Shown: positions 53,891-61,497 of the stretch, one piece after another
Layout of the letters: every line of letters begins with the position of its first letter
How positions within the stretch are numbered: position 1 is the stretch's first letter
Source: Chryseolinea lacunae
GTDB taxonomy: Bacteria > Bacteroidota > Bacteroidia > Cytophagales > Cyclobacteriaceae
Assembly: GCF_016735595.1 (NCBI RefSeq)
Contig: NZ_JAERRB010000009.1
Location: 243,792-307,791, forward strand
Length of the DNA: 64,000 nucleotides
Reading direction: 5' to 3'
Notes under the pieces: generated by a model
Databases searched by the model: none
Seen by the model: the letters and a program-made list of their open reading frames with translations, nothing else
Told to the model about the DNA's origin: nothing
Made by a program: the position numbers and the translations under genes

Positions 53891-55267
53891 CTATACCGCC
53901 TGTATAACATTAGCGGGTAGCAACAACGTGACGGTGACCCCACCCTGGGTATTATTTTTAACGATCATCTCGCCTTTGTGAAGGGCAACAATGCGCTTGG
54001 TAAGGGGGAGCCCAAGTCCGAAACCTTCAATGCCCATGGTATTCTTGCCACGGTACAAAGGGTCCAGAATGTTTTTCATGTCTTCGTCCTGGATGCCGAT
54101 ACCCTGGTCGGTAAAACTTATAGAAACAGATGACTCTGAAATTGCTCTCACAAAAATTTCAATCTTTTTACCGGACGAGTATTTGGATGCATTGTCGATG
54201 ATGTTCAATAGGGCCGTTCGAAGCAGGTGAATATTTCCCATTAATTCGATCGAAACATCTTTCGGCAGGCACTCGTCAATACGAAGCAAAAATTCCTGCT
54301 CCAGATTCTTCAGCTTAAAGAAACTGATAACGTCGATGAGCAGATCCAGGCTGTTGATCCGTTGCATTTCGATCTCTTCGGTAGCATCTACTTTTGCCAA
54401 TTGGAGTAGCCCGTTAATGAGGCCGATGGCTTTCTGAAGTTCCTTATGACCGGCCTTCATACTTTTTTTTACCGTATGCACATCGTTATCGTAATTTACG
54501 GAAGTCTCCAGGATCCCCGATACGGCCGTGAGGGGTGTTCGAAGTTCGTGCGAGGCATGGGCAATAAAGGACTTCTGAAGTTCTACAAGCTCTTGAATCC
54601 GTTCCAGCACTTTATTAAACGAAGCCGCTACGACCCCGATCTCGTCTCGGGGGTTTCGGTAATGCAACCGGAAGCGCACATCATCGGACCGCACCGCTTC
54701 GGCCTGCGTCACCAGTTCATCGATGGGCTTTAAAATACTGCGGGCAAAGAGGTAGCCCGACAATCCGATGAGCATCAGGAAAAAGATGTTTCCGAAAATA
54801 AGGATGTACGCCAGGTTCCGTGCCTGCTCTCTTCCGATCTTGTCGTAGGCGGTGATGATAATTATTTTGGTTTGATCGGATGGGCCAAATGAAAAGGCAT
54901 AGCCGTCTTTTTGCTCATTTCTTCTAGGTCTTAAATACTCAAAATAGAACTCCTTATTTTTTTTTACCGAATCAAGAAAGTGCTGGTCAAATTTAAAGTC
55001 GTTGAGGTCGTTAATGGCGAAGACCAGATTACGATGTTCATCAAAAACGTATTCGGATTGTTCGGGAATACTGGTGATAATTTTTTCCGCCAGTTGGTTG
55101 TGAAGATCGTAAATTTCTTTTGTCGCCAGGGCCTTATTCCTGATACGCTCCCTAAAGGCTTCTTCTCTGGAATTGGTATAGGCAACGTAGATATATAGCG
55201 AGAAAAGAAAGAACAAAACCCCCGTGAGTCCGCTAAACCAAATAATAATTTTATAGCGAATCAACAT
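53891..55267 (-). CDS. Sensor histidine kinase of the efflux-linked two-component system
   Basis: 458 residues. Transmembrane helices ~8-28 and ~155-177 enclose a ~125-residue sensor. HAMP contains ILKPIDELVTQAEAV. Phospho-acceptor histidine in AHASHELRTPLTAV. ATPase boxes ALLNIIDNASKYSSG, FTDQGIGIQDED and GFGLGLPLTKRIVALHKG. It begins 2 bp after the regulator stop and ends 80 bp before the RND channel gene, all in one direction. The pair probably senses the substrate or damage that the pump relieves. Confidence 0.93.
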   Translation of the reverse strand: MLIRYKIIIWFSGLTGVLFFLFSLYIYVAYTNSREEAFRERIRNKALATKEIYDLHNQLAEKIITSIPEQSEYVFDEHRNLVFAINDLNDFKFDQHFLDSVKKNKEFYFEYLRPRRNEQKDGYAFSFGPSDQTKIIIITAYDKIGREQARNLAYILIFGNIFFLMLIGLSGYLFARSILKPIDELVTQAEAVRSDDVRFRLHYRNPRDEIGVVAASFNKVLERIQELVELQKSFIAHASHELRTPLTAVSGILETSVNYDNDVHTVKKSMKAGHKELQKAIGLINGLLQLAKVDATEEIEMQRINSLDLLIDVISFFKLKNLEQEFLLRIDECLPKDVSIELMGNIHLLRTALLNIIDNASKYSSGKKIEIFVRAISESSVSISFTDQGIGIQDEDMKNILDPLYRGKNTMGIEGFGLGLPLTKRIVALHKGEMIVKNNTQGGVTVTLLLPANVIQAV

Positions 55268-55269
55268 GG

Positions 55270-55947
55270 TTAATCTTCTCTAAGCATGTAACCCATACCC
55301 ACGACAGTGTGTAGCAGTTTTTGCGGATAATCTTTGTCTATTTTTTTTCGCAGGTAGTTAATGTATACATCAATCACATTGGTGGAAGTATCAAAGTCCA
55401 GGTCCCACACCTTCTCGGCAATGTCTACACGGCTCACCACACGGCCTTTGTTAATCATCAAATATTCCAGGAGCGAATATTCACGCGCGGTAAGATCCAG
55501 TCGCTTTCCGGCGCGGCTCACAATCTTTCCGGAGGTATCCATCTCCAGGTCGGCAATCACCAGCTTTTGCGCGCCGTAGCCTGCCTGACTGGTTCTGCGA
55601 ATAAGGGCTTTCGCCCGCAGCAGCAATTCCCTGAACTCAAAGGGCTTAACCAAATAATCATCGGCACCGGATTCAAATCCTGTGACTTTGTCTTCAATGC
55701 TATCGAGCGCTGTTAAGAAAATGACGGGAATGAATGGGTTTATCTTTTTGAAATGCTGGCATAGCTGATACCCGTTTAACCCAGGAAGGTTAACATCCAA
55801 TATGGCCAGGTCATAGTGCTTCTTTTCGAAAAGACTTTTTGCAATACTGCCATCAAAGGCTACGTCAATCTGGTATCCCTCGCTGACAAAGCCTTTTTTT
55901 ATAAACCTGGAAACACTCTCTTCATCTTCTACCAGTATAAGCTGCAT
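55270..55947 (-). CDS. OmpR-family response regulator
   Basis: 225 residues. Receiver EDE (Glu7-Glu9), phospho-acceptor Asp51 in LAILDVNLPGLNGY, then LTALD and lysine in DDYLVKPFEFREL. Winged helix: GKRLDLTAREYSLLEYLMINKGRVVSRVDIAEKVW and VIDVYINYLRKKID. It belongs to the same group as the 24642 regulator (near-identical layout and recognition-helix surroundings), so it too may read the 11-bp arrays. Confidence 0.94.
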   Translation of the reverse strand: MQLILVEDEESVSRFIKKGFVSEGYQIDVAFDGSIAKSLFEKKHYDLAILDVNLPGLNGYQLCQHFKKINPFIPVIFLTALDSIEDKVTGFESGADDYLVKPFEFRELLLRAKALIRRTSQAGYGAQKLVIADLEMDTSGKIVSRAGKRLDLTAREYSLLEYLMINKGRVVSRVDIAEKVWDLDFDTSTNVIDVYINYLRKKIDKDYPQKLLHTVVGMGYMLRED

Positions 55948-56026
55948 ATACTATATTTTCCATTTGAATACACCCGCCTCATGCGAGCCTTAGCTCAAAT
56001 TTCGCGCACGCACTTCCTTCAGAAAC

Positions 56027-56410
56027 TCAAATACTCGGTACCAGATAAATGACCAGCAATACTCCGGTGAGGATCATGACCACAGTCAAAAATACGGAAA
56101 GAGTCAAGGAAGGAAAGAATGTATGCGCGTGGAGTTGTCTCTCAATGTTCTTATATCGGAAAAAAGCAAGCAAGGTCATGATCGTTCCAAGCCCGACCAG
56201 GGCGATGCCAATGATGGCCGAATAACCTTTACTGGGAAGCGGAATAGCCTTGCTACCATCTCCTAAAATGAGTGTGACCTGCTTCAAAAACAAAGCAAAC
56301 TTCACCACTACAAAACCAAAAGCCATTATGGCGATACCGGTTCTGATCCAAGCCAGGAAGGTCCGTTCATTGGCTAAATGGTCGGTGGGACTGGGCTGCT
56401 TTTCTTCCAT
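56027..56410 (-). CDS. DUF202 (YidH-type) membrane protein
   Basis: 127 residues. The family start DHLANERTFLAWIRTGIAIMAFGFVVVKF is unmistakable. Three transmembrane helices follow (SAIIGIALVGLGTIMTLLAFF; LSVFLTVVMILTGVLLVIYLV). DUF202 proteins are common small inner-membrane proteins of unknown role. Divergent from lgt, with array 10 between them. Confidence 0.9.
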   Translation of the reverse strand: MEEKQPSPTDHLANERTFLAWIRTGIAIMAFGFVVVKFALFLKQVTLILGDGSKAIPLPSKGYSAIIGIALVGLGTIMTLLAFFRYKNIERQLHAHTFFPSLTLSVFLTVVMILTGVLLVIYLVPSI

Positions 56411-56495
56411 TGTGATTCAAACAAATTCGGCGTTTAAAAGATAGGTATAGTTTCTCAAGTATCGACAAGAAAACCTAACCATCTGAATTTCAGTG

Positions 56496-56556
56496 ATTAA
56501 ATCGAGATTAAATCCATCAATCCACCCGCCCGGGACTTGGAAGCCCGGCAGATTTG
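56496..56556. promoter_or_regulatory. 11-bp repeat pair (array 10) before lgt
   Basis: ATTAAA 56496 and 56507 with spacer TCGAG. CAGATTTG at 56549 (42 nt after the second unit, i.e. 31 + 11) resembles the -7 consensus. Two units only, so less secure than the others. Confidence 0.5.
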
Positions 56557-56635
56557 GACCTACTTGCAGTTTTTTCAAAGACTAGGTTTTATGTATCTGT
56601 TCATGAAATCAACCTCATAATAATCGGATACTTAC

Positions 56636-57487
56636 ATGCTGCCAGCCTCATTTGTCACACCTGCATTCATTCATTGGAACCCAAGCCCAACCCTTTTTGA
56701 CTTTGGCATTTTCTCCGTGCGCTGGTACGGTATGTTGTTTGCGTTAGGCTTGGTGTTGAGCTATCAGATTTTACAACACTACTTCATAAAAGAAAAAGTC
56801 GTTTCTAGCTTGCTTGATAGCTTGACGATTTATGTTGTACTGGCGGCCGTGATTGGCGCACGGTTAGGCCACTGTCTGTTTTATGATTTTGATTACTATG
56901 CGGATCATATACTGGAAATATTCCTGCCGGTGAAGTTTCAGCCTCAATTTGAATTTATAGGGTTCCAAGGCCTGGCCAGTCACGGAGGTGCTTTTGGGAT
57001 TTTAATAGCTATTGCTATCTTCTGCATCCGGAGGAATATCTCCTTTTTTTGGGTATTGGACAAACTGGCTTTGGTTATTCCACTGGCAGGATGTTGTATC
57101 CGTCTGGGCAACCTGATGAACTCTGAAATTCTGGGCAAACCCACCACGGTTCCCTGGGCGTTTATTTTTGAACAGGAGGACCTGAAACCGCGACACCCGG
57201 CTCAACTTTACGAAGCGTTATCCTACCTGCTGATTTTCGTTGCCTTGCATTTTCTTAATCGCGGTTTGGACAGGCGTCCTGGATTTATCTTCGGCATTTT
57301 TTTGGTCCTGCTTTTCGCGACACGGTTCCTTTTGGAATTTCTAAAAGAAAACCAATCTCCATTTGAAAGTGATTTGACTTTTAATATGGGCCAATTACTG
57401 AGTATACCTTTTATTCTACTCGGTCTTATATTGGCTATTCTAAAACGAGGTCCTGAGACTATTGATTTCTCAAACAAGCTGGGATGA
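56636..57487 (+). CDS. lgt: Prolipoprotein diacylglyceryl transferase
   Basis: 283 residues, seven transmembrane segments. Signatures: FSVRWYGMLFALGLVL, VIGARLGHCLFYD, GLASHGGAFGIL (catalytic-region histidine), GCCIRLGNLMNSEILGKPT and PRHPAQLYEAL. Lgt moves diacylglycerol from phosphatidylglycerol to the cysteine of lipoprotein precursors. Placement in a stress island with a repeat array is unusual for a housekeeping enzyme. It may be an additional copy, which the window cannot show. Confidence 0.93.
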   Translation: MLPASFVTPAFIHWNPSPTLFDFGIFSVRWYGMLFALGLVLSYQILQHYFIKEKVVSSLLDSLTIYVVLAAVIGARLGHCLFYDFDYYADHILEIFLPVKFQPQFEFIGFQGLASHGGAFGILIAIAIFCIRRNISFFWVLDKLALVIPLAGCCIRLGNLMNSEILGKPTTVPWAFIFEQEDLKPRHPAQLYEALSYLLIFVALHFLNRGLDRRPGFIFGIFLVLLFATRFLLEFLKENQSPFESDLTFNMGQLLSIPFILLGLILAILKRGPETIDFSNKLG

Positions 57488-57516
57488 AAAGGATACCTAC
57501 AAATTCAATTTGACAA

Positions 57517-57765
57517 ATGGCAACCTCTATTGAAGCTGATTTCCGGAAGCGGTTAAATGTGGCATTATCTCCGTTTATCGAAATGCTGGAAGCAAAGAAA
57601 GAATTGCTTCCCAAGGACGATTGGATGCGGCTCGTGTACCGGGTGGAATCCAGTATTATTGATACACCCGATCAATACCTGAAGGGCGAGTATCCTTCTA
57701 GAATCCTGTTCCAAACCATCGTCGCGGAAATCTTCCAGGAATTTTTGAAGGAAGACGGCAACTAA
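57517..57765 (+). CDS. Small helical protein, paralogue of the one at 47717
   Basis: 82 residues, soluble and mostly helical. The shared core with the 47717 protein is PFIEMLEAKKELLPKDDWMR and SSIIDTPDQYL. It starts 29 bp after lgt and is probably co-transcribed. No known domain. Confidence 0.7.
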   Translation: MATSIEADFRKRLNVALSPFIEMLEAKKELLPKDDWMRLVYRVESSIIDTPDQYLKGEYPSRILFQTIVAEIFQEFLKEDGN

Positions 57766-57791
57766 TTTTTTCCAAGTATGTAGACCCCTTT

Positions 57792-58656
57792 TTGAAATTC
57801 CTGGATGTAGCCCTCACATCCGGACTCTTCATCGCATATTATATTTCTTCACGAATCGTGAAAATGGCCAATGCCACTGCAGGCGGAGACTATCACGTTT
57901 ATATCAATGAAAACGGCAACAGTGAATTAAATCTGCTCGCAGTGGCTTTGAATGAGATGGCAAAAGTTCTGGATGAAAATATCTCGCAGTTGAAAAAACA
58001 AAAGGACGAGCTTGACCACTTTGCTCACACTGTATCACGACATGAGGAGCCCCTTCGTGACATTGACAACGTAGTGACGTGGATTGAGGAAGATCGCAGT
58101 ATTGGCTTGCCACCTAAGGTCATCGAATACCTTACCATCATCAAGGGGCCGTTAACCGGGCTGAGAATTTAATAAGATTCTGACCTATGCTCGGGTTGGC
58201 AAGGAAGAATCGGTGAAGGAGCATCTTCATATTCGTGAATTACTGGACGAGGTGATGGAATATAATATACAGCCCAGGGTTGGAATAACACTAGTCGTGG
58301 CTTCCGACCTTCCCTTGTTGTATACTGAACGGTTGCCCTTGTTGCAAATATTTACCAACCTGGTCGGAAACGCCTTCAAGCATCACGACAAAGAAAAGGG
58401 CGAGGTGAAAGTATTTCACAAAAACAAAGGTGAATTTTACGAGTTTTTTGTTGAGGATGATGGCCCGGGCATTGAAGTGATCTACCATGAAAAGATATTT
58501 GAAATGTTCCAGACCTTGAAAGACAAAGACGTCTTTGAAAGCACGGGGATCGGGCTGACCATTGTGAAAAAAATTCTGAAAGACCGAAAACTGGAAGTGA
58601 ATATGTATTCTGAGCCCGGAAAGGGATCAACTTTTTCATTTACCTGGCCAAAATGA
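57792..58656 (+). pseudogene. Degraded copy of the CHASE3 histidine kinase
   Basis: The sequence follows the 20280 kinase from the second transmembrane helix to the end (YYISSRIVKMANATAGGDYHVY; IDNVVTWIEEDRSIGLPPKV; EFYEFFVEDDGPGIEVIYHEKIF; GKGSTFSFTWPK). The CHASE3 part is gone. The phospho-acceptor motif VSHDLKAPLR has become VSRHEEPLRD through small indels, and two frameshifts near 58160-58180 split the kinase (NRAENL and KILTYAR lie in different frames). 57792-58172 and 58213-58656 are its pieces. It is non-functional as a kinase. Confidence 0.85.
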
Positions 58657-59067
58657 ATACTATGAAACGGATCATCAACATCCTGCTGGTGGAAGACGAT
58701 ACTTTGGATCAGATTGAGTTACAAGGACACTCAACAAACGGAATATCCTGCACCGGCTACAAATCGCAAAAACGGCGAGGATGCCCTGTACATGCTTCAG
58801 GAAGAGCCGGCAGCAAAAATGCCCGATCTTATTCTGCTCGATCTGAACATGCCCAAAATGAATGGCTTTGAGCTACTCAGCCTGATCCGGGAAAACGATC
58901 ATTGGAAAGACATAAAAGTCTTCATCCAGACAACATCAGACCAGTCGGAAGACAAAACTTTGGCGCAGACACTGGGAATTTCCGGTTTCATTACCAAACC
59001 GCTAAAACTGGATAGCCTATCATCCATGGACGCCTTTAATCTGATGATGGACCTGATGAATATGTGA
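58653..59067 (+). pseudogene. Frameshifted copy of the Rcp1-like receiver
   Basis: The first ~22 codons (MNTMKRIINILLVEDDTLDQ) match the 21751 receiver. A frameshift near 58720-58770 then moves the rest to another frame (KNGEDALYMLQEEPA, then DLILLDLNMPKMNGFELL, ITKPLKLDSLSSMDAFNLMMDLMNM). The phospho-acceptor aspartate and lysine are still encoded. The overlap with the kinase remnant is kept, mirroring 20280-22170. The open frame from 58714 might make a truncated protein without the acidic pocket. Confidence 0.82.
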
Positions 59068-59080
59068 AGGAGAAGAAAGA

Positions 59081-59150
59081 CAAAAACCCATGGCCTTCTG
59101 CCGATGGGTTTTTGCGAGTTTTCAAAAACCTTATAACCAATCCCGGTTAT
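59081..59150. promoter_or_regulatory. Hairpin pair homologous to the otsAB leader hairpins
   Basis: CAAAAACCCAT (59081-59091) and ATGGGTTTTTG (59104-59114); then ATAACC (59133-59138) and GGTTAT (59145-59150). The arrangement matches 24425-24489. The C-G pair at the stem base-side there is a T-A pair here, and both stems remain paired. The first probably also terminates the receiver remnant. Confidence 0.55.
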
Positions 59151-59200
59151 TGAGGTGATTCAAAAGTAACACCTGACAACCCAGATGTTCGATAAAGTCC

Positions 59201-59228
59201 ATTAAAAAGGCATTAAAAGCAGATTAAA
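59201..59228 (+). promoter_or_regulatory. 11-bp repeat array (array 11) before the regulator stump
   Basis: ATTAAA 59201, 59212 and 59223 (spacers AAGGC, AGCAG), corresponding to array 4. The array is intact although the gene behind it is destroyed. Confidence 0.6.
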
Positions 59229-59235
59229 GTAGGAC

Positions 59236-59328
59236 ATGAAAATCCTGGCAATCAAAGATGACCAGCAAAGCGTCATCTCCTATCAAGCATGGAACTGGAG
59301 GAACAACCATGGCCGGCACCCATTGTGA
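59236..59328 (+). pseudogene. Stump of an OmpR-type response regulator
   Basis: ATG 59236 gives MKILAIKDDQQSVISYQAWN, which follows the start of the 24642 regulator (MKVLVIEDEMQVSAFIKQGL) with the acidic pocket partly kept. At the nucleotide level GGAACTGGAGGAACAA matches the CTGGAGGAGCAATC stretch there. The frame is lost after ~20 codons and nothing further is recognisable. Confidence 0.55.
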
Positions 59329-59387
59329 GTCTGTACCAGCCATCAAACCCTTTTCTCAATCTCCGTTCCCGCAAGAAACCGACACCC

Positions 59388-59454
59388 CTTAATGCCGATT
59401 TAATTTCGATTTAATGAAAAGGTGTTCCAGTTATTGCATGTAAGTCGTTTCTTG
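59388..59454 (+). promoter_or_regulatory. 11-bp repeat array with GTTTCTTG box (array 12)
   Basis: CTTAAT 59388 and TTTAAT 59399 and 59410 (spacers GCCGA, TTCGA). GTTTCTTG at 59447-59454 starts exactly 37 nt after the last unit, as in arrays 1 and 5. It serves the receiver gene at 59524. Confidence 0.7.
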
Positions 59455-59523
59455 ATGTCTCCACTTATGAATGCACTCCTGATCTCAAATGCTCTAAACC
59501 CGTTCTTACGCTAACGGATTAAT

Positions 59524-59991
59524 ATGTTCATAAAAGATTCAGACCGAATTCATCAACCTTACCAAAAAGTATTTATGGGCCGGAAATCAATAAAATCTTG
59601 TCTTTTTATAAACAGTGATCCCATGGACCAGGCTAATTTTGTGCGAGCCGTCACTCACGCGGCACCTGGTACGATCTGCTTCATGGCGCCCAACGCGCTG
59701 GACGCCCTCTCCATTATCCGCGATAACACCATTATCCCGGATTACATTTTCGTAGACCTAATGATGCCGGGATTAAACGCCATTGAATTTTTAAGGCTTA
59801 TTAAACAAATAAGCGTCCTCAAAGACATTCCGGTGGTCGTTCATGCTAACCAGCCTGTTCCCGACCGGCTGGTCGATTTAAAGCAAGCCGGAGCGTTTGC
59901 TATCCATTTCAGGCCATACGACCATCGGGGAATCTTGAATTTTTTAAGTTTATATTTCCACAATGATAAAACCAGGGTATTGATGAACTAA
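59524..59991 (+). CDS. Variant receiver protein, paralogue of the one at 27278
   Basis: 155 residues; ATG 59575 (MGRKSIKSCLFINSDPMDQ) aligns with the start of the paralogue and may be the real one. The phospho-acceptor Asp78 is present (IFVDLMMPGLNAIEF), unlike the Glu in the paralogue. The lysine is again Arg (AIHFRPYDHRGIL) and the acidic pocket reads NSDPMD. The coiled-coil gene that precedes the paralogue is missing here; the promoter is directly upstream. This is the only apparently intact gene of the decayed block. Confidence 0.75.
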   Translation: MFIKDSDRIHQPYQKVFMGRKSIKSCLFINSDPMDQANFVRAVTHAAPGTICFMAPNALDALSIIRDNTIIPDYIFVDLMMPGLNAIEFLRLIKQISVLKDIPVVVHANQPVPDRLVDLKQAGAFAIHFRPYDHRGILNFLSLYFHNDKTRVLMN

Positions 59992-60087
59992 CCCAATTAG
60001 TTAATATTAGTGGTCGTACTTTGATAGAAAAAACCGGACGCCCCGGGTTCTTCTTCCCGCATTTTTCACAGAGGATATATTCCAATT

Positions 60088-60402
60088 TTACAATTTACGC
60101 TGAAGGCTATTCCAACTTCCTCCGATATGCACTTTGTTTGTAGCCCTTGGCTTTCAAAATGCCTTTTGCGGACGCACTTCTCATACCTGAGGCACAACAC
60201 GTAATAATGGGTACTTGCTTATTGGGAATTCGATGAAGATTAGCACTCAACTGGTCCACGGAAATATTAATCGACCCTTGATATGACCACCGGCATACTC
60301 GCCCTTGGTGCGTACATCGAAAATGATAGTTCCTTCTTTTACCAATTGTGCATAATTTTCCCTAGGTGCTCTTCCAAAAATTTTCTTCAGCGTCTCAATC
60401 AT
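60088..60402 (-). pseudogene. Rhodanese-domain protein with two frameshifts
   Basis: ATG 60402 reads MIETLKKIFGRAPRENYAQL, then IIFDVRTKGEYAGGHIKG. A missing base then shifts to SINISVDQLSANLHRIPN and CCASGMRSASAKGILKAKGYK (active-site cysteine in CCASGMRS). One extra base near the end restores VHIGGSWNSLQRKL and TAA 60088. The two changes cancel in length (105 codons), but ~65 residues are out of frame. Either a recent pseudogene or paired sequencing errors. The ATG overlaps the DUF2892 stop by 4 bp, so it was a sulfur-metabolism operon. Confidence 0.75.
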
Positions 60403-60635
60403 GTTGCGTGAGTTTTTGAAGCTTTATCGCCAAGCTTCTTACGCAGGGTATTCAGGCCGAAAGGCAAATACAGCGGACAAAAGCTGACCAGGCTGGTGAA
60501 CAGAAAAATGACGGACAGCACAATAAGGACCAAGCCAGGAATTCCTTTCAGGACACCTGTAACATAAAGCGTAATCAATGCTGCCGCGATAATCCCCCGG
60601 ATTATACGGTCAGCGGAACCCATATTCTTTTTCAT
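60399..60635 (-). CDS. DUF2892 membrane protein
   Basis: 78 residues with two transmembrane helices (IIAAALITLYVTGVL; LVLIVLSVIFLFTSLVSFCPLYLPFGL). The start NMGSADRIIRGIIAAAL and the CPLY motif are typical of DUF2892, the membrane part of YgaP-type rhodaneses. It overlaps the rhodanese gene by 4 bp. Together they would make a split YgaP (thiosulfate or persulfide handling at the membrane). Confidence 0.88.
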   Translation of the reverse strand: MKKNMGSADRIIRGIIAAALITLYVTGVLKGIPGLVLIVLSVIFLFTSLVSFCPLYLPFGLNTLRKKLGDKASKTHAT

Positions 60636-60796
60636 ATATACTTTTTTTGTGTTTGAACCGTAAGATTTAAAGGCAACTTAATCACACATGCCTTCCTTTC
60701 AGGAAAGTATGTATATACCCACAACCTCGTGCTGATATACCTCACGTTTGAAACTGATTTTTCTCATAGCTCCAGACAGGCCAGGTTTCGTCAGTA

Positions 60797-60991
60797 TCAA
60801 CACGCGCCCTTTTCAACTCCGGCTTTATCCAGGATCAGCTCCAGCGGGCAAAATCGGGTGAAGGAAGACTGCAAGAGGTTGAGCCCGACAAATGCGGTGA
60901 GCCCCAGCCAATAGATGCTTACAAAATAAGCGAGGGTGATGCTGATCAGTATCAGAGTTCCAGCCACCGCTCTTACAATTCGTTCTCTCAT
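60797..60991 (-). CDS. Second small DUF2892-type membrane protein
   Basis: 64 residues: MRERIVRAVAGTLILISITLAYFVS, then a second helix and the CPLELIL motif near the end. The pattern matches the membrane part of YgaP. It lies upstream of the other DUF2892 gene on the same strand, with a 160-bp gap. Possibly a duplicate of the first. Confidence 0.8.
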   Translation of the reverse strand: MRERIVRAVAGTLILISITLAYFVSIYWLGLTAFVGLNLLQSSFTRFCPLELILDKAGVEKGAC

Positions 60992-61162
60992 ATCAATGCA
61001 TTTTTTAGTGTGAATGTTATGTCATGTACTTCTGGCCCTTAGTCACTTCGCAGGGCTGTAAATTTTCTACATACCTGCATAAGATTTCTCTGCACCTTGG
61101 CAGAGCAACCATGGCAGTCACTCTCGCCTTGTCCTCCCTGCCATGGTGATTGCTGTTCGTTC

Positions 61163-61480
61163 TCATGCCAGGGCGTAAGTTGATTTATCGACCGGCAGAA
61201 TAAAGGCATGAATCGGGAAGCCTGTTTCGTCTTCGGCATTGAACTTTTTTACCAACAGCAGCGTCTTATCTGCTTTCTCTTCATCGGTGAAACTGAATAG
61301 AAAAACGGAATCAAAATTTTCATTTCCGCTACCGAACCAATTGTCCAGCAAGTTAGGCGAATGCTGGTCCTTGAATCCAATGGTTTCTGTTATACTGAAT
61401 ACGCTAATCCCCGAAAGGTCCATGATTTGCGCCACCTTCTTTTGATATTCCTTTAAGCTCGTTATCACTAGGAGTTTCAT
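61163..61480 (-). CDS. PII-like ferredoxin-fold small protein
   Basis: 105 residues without membrane segments. MKLLVITSLKEYQKKVAQIMDLSGISVFSI and NENFDSVFLFSFTDEEKADKTLLLVKKFN suggest a two-layer alpha/beta (PII-like) fold, with a C-terminal PIHAFILPVDK. Such genes are often found directly after RND permeases in Bacteroidota. It starts 17 bp after the permease stop, so it is in the same operon. A regulator of transport by ligand binding is an inference. Confidence 0.7.
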   Translation of the reverse strand: MKLLVITSLKEYQKKVAQIMDLSGISVFSITETIGFKDQHSPNLLDNWFGSGNENFDSVFLFSFTDEEKADKTLLLVKKFNAEDETGFPIHAFILPVDKSTYALA

Positions 61481-61497
61481 ATCTGTATTGGAATAAG

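Noticed and set aside
12209..59454. CRISPR-like reading of the short regular repeats
   Set aside because: Units are 6 bp at 11-bp period, two to five per site, dispersed upstream of genes, with no spacers of CRISPR size and no cas genes.
60666..60682. TTTAAA-GGCAA-CTTAAT as a further 11-bp array
   Set aside because: Only two imperfect units and no matching promoter box; too weak to include with the twelve arrays.
61039..61239. 66-codon minus-strand frame with a CHGC motif
   Set aside because: Its first part overlaps the PII-like gene in another frame, and the rest has no family likeness. The CxxC may be chance, though a tiny Cys protein cannot be fully excluded.
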